In this document: positions 1 through 5,652 of the stretch, one piece after another
Numbering within the stretch: position 1 is the stretch's first letter
How the letters are laid out: every line of letters begins with the position of its first letter
Assembly: GCA_035545895.1 (NCBI GenBank)
Contig: DASZXJ010000169.1
Coordinates: 1-16,878, forward strand
DNA: 16,878 nucleotides
Source: DASZXJ01 sp035545895
GTDB taxonomy: Bacteria; Planctomycetota; Phycisphaerae; Tepidisphaerales; Tepidisphaeraceae
Direction: 5' to 3'
Notes under the pieces: generated by a model
Seen by the model: only the letters and a program-made list of their open reading frames with translations
The model's database searches: none
What the model was told of the DNA's origin: nothing
Translations under genes and position numbers: made by a program

Positions 1-120
1 CTCCATGAAACTGCACAAAAGTGCGCGCCATATGACGAATCGGACAAGCGGATTGGTCGATGAAATGCGCTGAATTTTCGCGCATCTGTTCGTTTCCGCA
101 GTGACATCCACCGTGTAAAG

Positions 121-139
121 CCGCCGACGGTGTCGGCGG
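121..139 (-). terminator. Possible hairpin terminator after the beta-propeller gene
   Basis: Perfect inverted repeat CCGCCGAC-GGT-GTCGGCGG (8-bp stem, 3-nt loop), 45 nt past the stop codon of the minus-strand gene ending at 184. Read on the minus strand it is followed by CTTTACAC, which has only a short T run, so it would be a weak intrinsic terminator. A second, weaker 6-bp stem (ATGCGC/GCGCAT) lies at 65-85. I see no gene in 1-183; short open frames run in from the left edge and stop by base 73. Confidence 0.4.
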
Positions 140-183
140 GGATTGGGGCGGTCCGGGCATCAAAATCGACGGCCCATCGCGAT

Positions 184-1896
184 TCAACGCGCCACCGTCC
201 GAGCGCTCTCCAGCAGATCGCTGACGCGCCAAATCTTGAGAACGCCCACGACGTTGTCGAATACAGCAAGCTGAGTTCCATCCGGCGACAGGCATGACGC
301 GCCGCGGAAGAGGCCAAATGTGTTCTGCGTGGAGAGGACAATTCGAATCGCGAGCTTTTCATCATCCAGCTTGACCAGCACCGGCTGACCGCGCGGCGCC
401 AGCGCGGCGAGTTTTCCGTCGTCGCTCCACGTCAGGCCCGCGCCCGCATCGAAGCTGTCTCGCATCGCTTCAAAAACGTATCTGTCGCGGTCCACATCGT
501 AAAACTTTACGCAATTGTAGTCACACAGAACCAGCCAATGCCCGTCCGGTGAAAGCGCCAAAGAATCGACTTTCAAATTCTCCATTCGTTTACCTGGCGT
601 CCAGCCGTTGGCTTGCCTGGAAAAAACAAGAACTGTTTCTTCCCGAGCAACCACGGCCCGGTTGCCTACAACCGAAAACGATCGTCCCTTGGTTCGAACA
701 TTCATCAGCGGGCGGTTCGAACCGACTGCCAGAAGTTTCATGGAACCATCCGATCCGGCAACCAGGTCCTCCGTCCTGATCTCGCCTGATTTCAAATCCA
801 CGGCAAACAATCGATCAAACTTCATCAGATGAGCCGTGCCGGACGTTTCAAGACTAATTTGAATGTTCCCGGAATCGACGATATTGGAATCGAGTTGCGG
901 AAGGGCAACTGGTTTTTCCCGCAATTCCTCAAGGTCGAACACAATTGAAGACCCCGGTGAAGCGCCGGCCATCAGAACATATCGGCCATCGCGAGACAAT
1001 CGAGACTGGGAATTGAATCGGCTCGCATCTGGCGGATAATTGATCGTTTTGCTCGCGCCTTGGGTTGGATCGAAGATTTGGAATCCCTCCCGGGTCACAG
1101 CCGCCAGTTTGCCGTCGGGCATGAAACGGGCGGACTGAACCGGGTCGAGGTAGGGAAACTGCCGCGCCTTGACCTCTCGCAGATCGATATTCCGATATCC
1201 ATATCGCCCGAGTTCATCGAGCTGTTTCTGCTGGAAAAGATCGGAATTATCCCAGCCCTGAACTTTGACCCGTGGATTGCCCAGCCAATCGATCGTCAAA
1301 TGAATCCTTTGCGGGCGATCATCAATCAACACCTCAATAGGCAGGATAATGCCATTCCCGATCGGCTGCTGAGCGGGCATGGCGACGCGTTGAGATACCG
1401 GCAGATCCGATTCGAATTCGAAAGCGGGCGACGAAACGATGCCGGCTGGATCGACCGATCCAACCGGCCAGGCCAAGGTCGATAGGCCTCTTCTTCCACA
1501 AACAACAACGTTCCAGCGTTTTCCAGTCGTATCCGCAACCTGGCCGGCCTGGACGACCTGGGGGCGGGCAATAAAAATCTTGAAATGGCCTCCCTCATCC
1601 GCCACCGCGTCAAGAAGCGACATCACTCGCGCTGACAGTGCAGCCAGTGTTTCAGACGTCTGATTCGATTTCGACTCGCTCGCCGCGCCAAGCGACCGGT
1701 CAATTGCCGACATTTCACCGCTGATCCGGTACAAGGCCAGCCGGTGCCGCACGGATGTGCCGTAACGTCGCCAGCCGAGATAGGCAGTCGTACCGATGGC
1801 GAGCGCGACCAAGATTATCCAGCCGATTTGCTTGCCGCGCGACGACTGTCTTCCATATTCCAAAAGCGGCGGAGGTTCGATTTTGCGTATCGACAT
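184..1896 (-). CDS. Membrane-anchored WD40/beta-propeller-like protein
   Basis: Not recognised as a named gene. From the chosen ATG (1896) the product is about 570 residues. A short cytoplasmic N-terminus is followed by one transmembrane helix (motif WIILVALAIGTTAYLGW) about 25 residues in, and then a large domain presumably outside the membrane. The C-terminal half has repeated blades of the type 'lSPDGxxLav...vxfydv', for example SLALSPDGHWLVLC, GLTWSDDGKLAALA and CLSPDGTQLAVFD, ending in IWRVSDLL. This is the pattern of WD40-like or similar beta-propellers, usually protein-interaction platforms. Start choice is uncertain: ATG at 1917 and TTG at 1929 are also in frame, but the extra residues (MLPCNCT) look unlike a natural N-terminus and none of the starts has a clear Shine-Dalgarno. 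No enzyme motif is visible. It stands alone, pointing away from the tRNA gene. Confidence 0.75.
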   Translation of the reverse strand: MSIRKIEPPPLLEYGRQSSRGKQIGWIILVALAIGTTAYLGWRRYGTSVRHRLALYRISGEMSAIDRSLGAASESKSNQTSETLAALSARVMSLLDAVADEGGHFKIFIARPQVVQAGQVADTTGKRWNVVVCGRRGLSTLAWPVGSVDPAGIVSSPAFEFESDLPVSQRVAMPAQQPIGNGIILPIEVLIDDRPQRIHLTIDWLGNPRVKVQGWDNSDLFQQKQLDELGRYGYRNIDLREVKARQFPYLDPVQSARFMPDGKLAAVTREGFQIFDPTQGASKTINYPPDASRFNSQSRLSRDGRYVLMAGASPGSSIVFDLEELREKPVALPQLDSNIVDSGNIQISLETSGTAHLMKFDRLFAVDLKSGEIRTEDLVAGSDGSMKLLAVGSNRPLMNVRTKGRSFSVVGNRAVVAREETVLVFSRQANGWTPGKRMENLKVDSLALSPDGHWLVLCDYNCVKFYDVDRDRYVFEAMRDSFDAGAGLTWSDDGKLAALAPRGQPVLVKLDDEKLAIRIVLSTQNTFGLFRGASCLSPDGTQLAVFDNVVGVLKIWRVSDLLESARTVAR

Positions 1897-1946
1897 GGTG
1901 CAATTGCAGGGCAACATTGTAACCGACAACTGCCGGTAAAGCCGCA

Positions 1947-1963
1947 GCGGAATCCGGTTCCGC
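1947..1963. other. Small stem-loop upstream of the beta-propeller gene
   Basis: GCGGAA-TCCGG-TTCCGC, a 6-bp stem with a 5-nt loop between the divergent beta-propeller gene and tRNA-Gly. It has no T run. Function unknown; it may be chance in GC-rich DNA. Confidence 0.25.
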
Positions 1964-2045
1964 CGCTTGACGAGGAGTGAGCGGGGTTCTTCAATCTGGC
2001 GGATTCAAACCGTTGATCTGCGCCGGCGCGCTCCCTGGGGATGGC

Positions 2046-2073
2046 TTGACGCACATCCCCTGGAAGCTACGAT
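2046..2073 (+). promoter_or_regulatory. Sigma70-type promoter of tRNA-Gly
   Basis: TTGACG (2046-2051) and TACGAT (2068-2073) are separated by 16 nt. This places transcription start near 2080, a few bases before the mature 5' end of the tRNA at 2085. Both hexamers are close to the sigma70 consensus, and the position fits a tRNA transcribed on its own. Confidence 0.6.
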
Positions 2074-2084
2074 CTGCTGTCGCC

Positions 2085-2157
2085 GCGGGCGTAGCTCAGT
2101 TGGTAGAGCGTCACGTTCCCAACGTGAATGTCGAGGGTTCGAATCCCTTCGCCCGCT
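2085..2157 (+). tRNA. tRNA-Gly (anticodon CCC)
   Basis: A complete 73-nt cloverleaf. The acceptor stem GCGGGCG pairs with CGCCCGC, the D arm is GCTC...GAGC, and the anticodon stem TCACG/CGTGA encloses loop TTCCCAA (anticodon CCC, reading GGG). The variable loop has 5 nt, and the T arm GAGGG-TTCGAAT-CCCTT includes one G-T pair. The discriminator is T, as usual for bacterial glycine tRNAs. The CCA end is not encoded; a T-rich stretch (TTTTTCCTTT) follows. A tyrosine-recombinase remnant begins 130 nt downstream, so the 3' half of this gene was probably the chromosomal attachment site of an integrative element. I found no second copy of the 3' end (attR) in the window. Confidence 0.97.
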
Positions 2158-2193
2158 TTTTCCTTTACTAGCAAGGGTTTATGTTCGATATTT

Positions 2194-2253
2194 CTCTCAG
2201 TTAGATGAGAGTGTTAGCCCTCACATAACTATATACCTTTTATGTGAGTGTTA
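2194..2253 (+). promoter_or_regulatory. Twin stem-loop leader with repeated GAGTGTTA before the integrase stump
   Basis: Two stem-loops lie in series: CTCTCA-GTTAGA-TGAGAG (2194-2211), and CTCACATAA, an 11-nt loop, then TTATGTGAG (2220-2248, 9-bp stem). Each 3' arm runs into the same octamer GAGTGTTA, at 2209-2216 and 2246-2253. The pair sits between tRNA-Gly and the ribosome-binding site of the recombinase remnant. It could be an operator pair, recombinase arm-type sites, or an RNA leader. The structure is seen; the role is inference. Confidence 0.4.
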
Positions 2254-2274
2254 AACGCCGATCAATTATCTAAC

Positions 2275-2280
2275 AGGAGG
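2275..2280 (+). promoter_or_regulatory. Strong ribosome-binding site of the integrase remnant
   Basis: AGGAGG ends 7 nt before ATG 2288. An in-frame ATG at 2282 is only 1 nt away, too close to be used, so this site fixes the start at 2288. It is one of the strongest Shine-Dalgarno sequences in the window and belongs to a dead gene, which supports the idea that the stump was once a working gene of foreign origin. Confidence 0.65.
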
Positions 2281-2287
2281 AATGCAA

Positions 2288-2446
2288 ATGACACTCACCG
2301 ATGCCCTTGCCGATCATTCCCGCCGTCTACGCAAACGTGGTTGCTCCGAACGATCCATTGCAGCGAACTCTTGGGACGTAAACCACTACCTTGCCGATTG
2401 GCTGCCCGCACCGTCAGTCCCAATGCCGTCTTCTGCGCATCGGTGA
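2288..2446 (+). pseudogene. Tyrosine recombinase (phage-type integrase), N-terminal remnant
   Basis: Only 52 codons remain. Residues 5-39 (around DALADHSRRLRKRGCSERSI and DVNHYLADWL) look like the start of the N-terminal SAM-like, core-DNA-binding domain of tyrosine recombinases. There the pattern 'yl..L..rglS..Ti..y..dl..fl.wL' is standard. The catalytic domain (R...K...HxxR...Y) is absent here and nowhere else in the window. After Leu39 (codon 2402-2404) the frame enters sequence that is the antisense of a different gene and stops at 2446. A strong RBS and a position 130 nt behind tRNA-Gly fit an integrase of a tRNA-targeting island. It cannot be active. Identification of such a short piece is by pattern only, so some doubt remains. 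Confidence 0.65.
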
Positions 2447-2729
2447 CGGCTGGCGTAGCTTGGATGATTCGCGCGAGCAACCGCGTATTGTCGACAACCG
2501 TCTTCTTGGCGGCGTCTTTGGCGACAATATTCGCCGGCGAACGCGTTGCGTCGGCATTGGCCAGCGCATATGCGTCGAGAAATGCAGTTGCATACCCGCT
2601 GTACGTCGTGGCCTGTCCGGATGAAAGGCCGTAAGCGGTTGGTGTAGCGGAAATTAATGGTTGGAATGTATTAATCCAAGTCACCAGTTCCGCTTCACGA
2701 CTGGGAAGAAAATCAGTGGATGAAGCCAT
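2295..2729 (-). pseudogene. Planctomycete-type hypothetical protein, C-terminally truncated
   Basis: The ATG at 2729 is preceded by AGGAGCG. The product starts MASSTDFLPSREAELVTW and continues with an alpha-helical Ala/Thr-rich segment ending in TDAQKTALGLTVR (about residues 95-108). I remember this arrangement from a family common in Planctomycetota and relatives. In that family a proline-rich linker and a C-terminal beta-sandwich-like domain of similar size follow. Here the residues after LGLTVR (codons at 2406-2411) are the antisense of the integrase stump, so the C-terminal half is missing. The frame then runs on for about 37 nonsense residues to 2295. Function of the intact family is unknown to me. 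It may still give a short protein, so 'truncated gene' is as fair as 'pseudogene'. Confidence 0.6.
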
Positions 2730-3079
2730 GATCGCTCCTAGTTTGGACAGAGAACCTTGAGGCGCAGCCTGTTCGGACCGCGCCACATCACGCGCCGACC
2801 GCGCAGGCCGACGCATGCTCTTTCTATCCATTCAGCGGAACCGGCATCACGGACACATCCGTGTCGCTTCGCCGCTTCAGACGGAATAGTCGTCACAACA
2901 CGAACGTGGCTTAATCAAAGTTTATAAAATCACAAACGTGAATTAATTCACGAGTCCAAGCGTGGTGAATGGCCACTTTGTAGCCAATGGGTCGCCAATC
3001 AAACACATAGCTCCCATTTTGGGGCAGTTTGACTGAGGTACTTTTCACGCCATGAAGGGACTGATAAGCTTCAGCCCCA
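2730..3079. other. 350-bp gap without a gene
   Basis: The only recognisable structures are a stem-loop CACGGA-CACA-TCCGTG (2848-2863) and a 16-bp palindrome at 2937-2952. A TTGACT at 3029-3034 resembles a -35 box for the NERD gene, but no convincing -10 follows at the proper distance. The stretch from about 2900 is AT-rich compared with the region to the left. No open frame with protein-like content was seen on either strand; a frame starting at ATG 3052 is a shadow of the NERD gene. Confidence 0.5.
2937..2952. promoter_or_regulatory. 16-bp perfect palindrome, operator-like
   Basis: CGTGAATTAATTCACG is a perfect palindrome with no spacer, about 130 nt before the NERD gene and 208 nt upstream of the truncated minus-strand gene. 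A site of this size suits a dimeric helix-turn-helix repressor. No regulator gene lies nearby, so the role is inference. Confidence 0.35.
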
Positions 3080-3883
3080 ATGATCCAGCATTCAAAGGCA
3101 CATCGCCACGGAGTCGCGGGGAAATACGGAAAAGACGAAACTGGGCGGCGGTTTCGCAGAATTTTCGATATTTTGCTCGCCTGCGCAGCGTATGGATGCG
3201 GGACGCTGGGTATCGTTTTCGGATACTTCTGGAAAAGCTACGGCCCTATAGGAGCCGCTCTTTCCGTTATTGTTTTGATACCGGCAATTTATTTCGCTGT
3301 GCGGCACCTGATGGAGCCGTTGATCGACAAGTTGGCCAAGGAACGCCTATTACACCTTCGAGGTCGGCGGGCTGAAATCCTGGTCGCCTGGATACTGGAA
3401 GACCTTGGCGATGAATGGCACATCTTTAATAGCATTAAGCTGGAAAAACAGAGCGATATCGATCACGTTTTAGTCGGTCCTGCCGGTTGTTTTTGCATTT
3501 CGACCAAGTCTCAACGTGGCATCTTCGAGGGAACTGCCAATGGCCTGCTATACAATGGAAATCAGTGTGATTTTGCACAGCAGACGCTTTGGCAAACCAT
3601 GAACCTCAAGGATCGGCTGGAAGTCTTGATGGGCAAGGATGTGCCTTTTATTCAACCGGTTCTAGCCGTGCCATTCGGCTATACCGAGCACGATGCTTGC
3701 GGCAACAAGGTGAAATTGGTTCACATGGAAAATATCACTGAACGCCTCGCACCGCTTGAGGGTTCGCCTAAAAAGCTGAGCAAGGACCAAATCGCCCGGG
3801 TGGTCAAAGTCATGGAAATGATCCAAGAGGGCGCAGCTGACGTCTACGTCCGCCCGGATTCGCCGCAGGAACGCTCCCGATAA
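3080..3883 (+). CDS. Membrane protein with NERD (nuclease-related) domain
   Basis: 267 residues. A basic N-terminus is followed by two transmembrane helices (about 28-50 and 55-75) and then a cytoplasmic NERD domain (about 92-210). The NERD pattern is visible as LRGRRAEILVAWILEDL (93-109), SDIDHVLVGPAGCFCI (125-140) and STKSQRG (141-147). Known of the family: NERD is a PD-(D/E)XK-like nuclease fold found in membrane proteins, helicases and kinases, some in defence clusters. Glu99 and Asp128 fit the conserved acids, but the usual E-x-K is S141-T-K143, so nuclease activity is doubtful. No strong Shine-Dalgarno precedes ATG 3080. It converges with the DUF2130-OLD operon, with the 21-bp repeat array lying between them. 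Confidence 0.8.
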   Translation: MIQHSKAHRHGVAGKYGKDETGRRFRRIFDILLACAAYGCGTLGIVFGYFWKSYGPIGAALSVIVLIPAIYFAVRHLMEPLIDKLAKERLLHLRGRRAEILVAWILEDLGDEWHIFNSIKLEKQSDIDHVLVGPAGCFCISTKSQRGIFEGTANGLLYNGNQCDFAQQTLWQTMNLKDRLEVLMGKDVPFIQPVLAVPFGYTEHDACGNKVKLVHMENITERLAPLEGSPKKLSKDQIARVVKVMEMIQEGAADVYVRPDSPQERSR

Positions 3884-3984
3884 TACACTTAAAAACTGAT
3901 CGACAAATCGCGGTCAAATAATACGGGGAAACAAATGTGTAATGTGCGGGCTGCTGGCACCATTAGACGGTTTTACTGGCTCCC
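3884..3984. other. Spacer between the NERD gene and the repeat array
   Basis: About 100 bp of AT-rich sequence with no gene and no clear hairpin. Together with the repeat array it forms the 317-bp non-coding gap between the convergent NERD and DUF2130 genes. Confidence 0.4.
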
Positions 3985-4194
3985 TTTCCCGCGCAAAGGC
4001 AGCCCCGGAAGGTTTCCGGGCAGCCCTTTCTCCCTTCCGGGCGGGCCTTTTTACCTCCAAGGCAGCCCGAGAAAGCTTCTGGGCAGGCCTTTCTCCCTCT
4101 AAGGCGGGCCTTTTTCCTTTCCGGGCAGGCCTTTTTAGCTCCCGGGCAGCCCGGGAAACTTTCTGGGCGGGCCTTTCTCGGCTCTGGGCAACCC
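3985..4194. repeat. Tandem array: ten imperfect 21-bp units
   Basis: Exactly ten units of 21 bp with no gaps, starting at 3985, 4006, 4027, 4048, 4069, 4090, 4111, 4132, 4153 and 4174, plus a partial unit (GGGAAATCATTCTG) that runs into the DUF2130 stop codon at 4201. Most units follow TTTYTCSSYYCYRGGCRGSCC. The second half (RGGCRGSCC) is best kept, and the first half alternates between T/C-rich and GGGAAA/GAGAAA types. Several adjacent halves can pair, e.g. CCGGAA-GGT-TTCCGG (4005-4019) and CCCGGG-CAG-CCCGGG (4141-4155). GC-rich stems followed by CTTTTT give the array a multi-terminator look on the plus strand. Because 21 is a multiple of 3, frames stay open on both strands with 7-residue periodicity; I do not regard these as genes. 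No spacers are present, so it is not CRISPR. Confidence 0.85.
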
Positions 4195-4200
4195 GGGAAA

Positions 4201-5613
4201 TCATTCTGTATGGGAACCATCATCATTCTTGAGATCAGCAAACTTTGCAGCCATTGTGGGATTGCCCTTGGTCAGCTTCTTAACCGTCAGGTCTTCCGCT
4301 TTATTATTAGCAAGTCGGAGATTGTTTTCAGAACCAACCAGCGCGTCCTTGGTCTTTTGAAGATGAACGATGGTCTTATCGATCTCTTCAATTGCCGTCT
4401 TAAATTTCTCAGACGCCAATCTGTAGTTCCGGGCGAAGCCGGTCTTGAATTCATCGAGTTCGCTCTCGAAGTTCGTGATATCAATGTTTTGCGCTTTTAC
4501 CAGTGCAAGCTCTGTTTTGTATTTTAGTGAGTTCTGAGCGGCGTTTCGTAGCAGCGTAACGATCGGGATGAAGAATTGTGGCCGAACAACGTACATCTTG
4601 GGAAACCGGTGCGAAACATCGACGATACCGGAGTTATAAAGCTCGCTGTCAGGTTCAAGGAGTGACACAAGTATAGCGTACTCGCACTTCTTTTCATTGC
4701 GGTCCTTGTCCAACTCCTTGAGAAAATCTTCGTTCTTCTTTTTGGAGATTGTTTCGTCCCTCTCGTTCTTCATATCGAACATAATAGAGAGGATTTCAAT
4801 CCCTGATCCATCAGAGTCGCGGAAGATGTAATCACCTTTGCTGCCGGTTGTAGCGTCGTTGTCTTTCTCGAAATATGCGTTCGGAAAAGCTGTCGCCCGA
4901 ATACGATTGAACTCGCATTCACAGTGCTCTTCTAGGGTTTCGCCAACCATTTTCGTTGACAAACGAGCCTTCATTTCGCGCAGGCGTTCGATCTCTCCAC
5001 GAAGATCGCCTATCTGCGTCTTATATTTGTCATGGAGCGATTGTTCCGAGAGCTCCTTTTCCAGCTGCGATTTCTCTAGCTCGTTCGCGAGCTTATCACG
5101 TTCCTTCTCAACTTCATTAACCTTCTCGGTAGTCGCGAGCTGATGTTTATCCTCAATGCCAGCAAGCTGAGACTTCAGTTTCTGAATCTCCGCGTCCTTC
5201 TCGCTGTTCACTTTTTGGAGTTCATTTTCAAGCGTTGCCTCAGCGAGATCAGATGCAGTCTTCTTCTCGCGCTGGGCTTGTTTGAGCTCGTTAGCGAGCT
5301 TATCGCACTCTTTTTCCACCTTGCTTACCGCTTCTGTCACGGCGAGCTTCTGTGCAACTGCACCGGCATCGAGCCGAGCCGTCAGATCACTGATCTCAGC
5401 GTCCTTGGATGCCAGCTTCTTTTCAAAGTCACTGGCCACTTTGGTTTTCTCAAGTTCGACGGCACTCTTTCTGTCCTTCTCCGCCAATTCCAGCCGCTCT
5501 TGCAACTGCATGTCGAAATCGGCATCCCGAACCTGCTTGAGAATGTCCGCATACCCTGCCTCGTCTATCTTGAAGGCTTTCTTGCATTGTGGACAAATGA
5601 TTTCATGTATCAT
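4201..5613 (-). CDS. DUF2130 coiled-coil protein with restriction-nuclease-like motif
   Basis: 470 residues. Residues 7-10 are a lone CPQC half zinc ribbon near the N-terminus. Residues 35-220 are a long charged coiled coil containing a 69-residue internal duplication. Residues about 222-458 are the DUF2130 (COG4487) domain, recognised from GETLEEHCECEFNRIRA (224-240), KDRNEKKCEYAILVSLLEPD (303-322) and KLTKGNPTMAAKF (446-458). Seen in the sequence: G260-D261 followed by D280-M-K282, the D-x(18)-(D/E)-x-K spacing of PD-(D/E)XK nucleases. That this is a nuclease is inference. A GGAGG 7 nt before the ATG fixes the start. It is the second gene of an operon, 39 nt after the OLD nuclease, so the two products probably act together. 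The stop codon lies in the last partial unit of the 21-bp repeat array. The biochemical role of DUF2130 is not established to my knowledge. Confidence 0.88.
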   Translation of the reverse strand: MIHEIICPQCKKAFKIDEAGYADILKQVRDADFDMQLQERLELAEKDRKSAVELEKTKVASDFEKKLASKDAEISDLTARLDAGAVAQKLAVTEAVSKVEKECDKLANELKQAQREKKTASDLAEATLENELQKVNSEKDAEIQKLKSQLAGIEDKHQLATTEKVNEVEKERDKLANELEKSQLEKELSEQSLHDKYKTQIGDLRGEIERLREMKARLSTKMVGETLEEHCECEFNRIRATAFPNAYFEKDNDATTGSKGDYIFRDSDGSGIEILSIMFDMKNERDETISKKKNEDFLKELDKDRNEKKCEYAILVSLLEPDSELYNSGIVDVSHRFPKMYVVRPQFFIPIVTLLRNAAQNSLKYKTELALVKAQNIDITNFESELDEFKTGFARNYRLASEKFKTAIEEIDKTIVHLQKTKDALVGSENNLRLANNKAEDLTVKKLTKGNPTMAAKFADLKNDDGSHTE

Positions 5614-5620
5614 AACTAAT

Positions 5621-5625
5621 CCTCC
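5621..5625 (-). promoter_or_regulatory. Ribosome-binding site of the DUF2130 gene
   Basis: GGAGG on the minus strand, 7 nt before the ATG at 5613, inside the 39-nt gap after the OLD stop codon. It is strong, so the second gene of the operon is translated from its own site rather than by coupling. Confidence 0.6.
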
Positions 5626-5652
5626 GTCGCATTATGCTTGTCGACCGAAACC

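Noticed and set aside
1060..1485. 141-codon plus-strand frame
   Set aside because: It is antisense to the beta-propeller gene, with no RBS or family pattern.
2248..2634. 128-codon plus-strand frame starting at ATG 2248
   Set aside because: It covers the antisense of the truncated minus gene and reads the integrase stump out of frame; no protein-like pattern and no RBS.
3985..4194. 21-bp array as a CRISPR
   Set aside because: Units are directly adjacent with no unique spacers and are too variable; no cas genes are present.
3914..4241. Three overlapping open frames with 7-residue repeats on both strands
   Set aside because: They arise because 21 bp is a multiple of three. All are low-complexity Arg/Lys/Gly/Pro strings, without RBS, and one overlaps the DUF2130 end.
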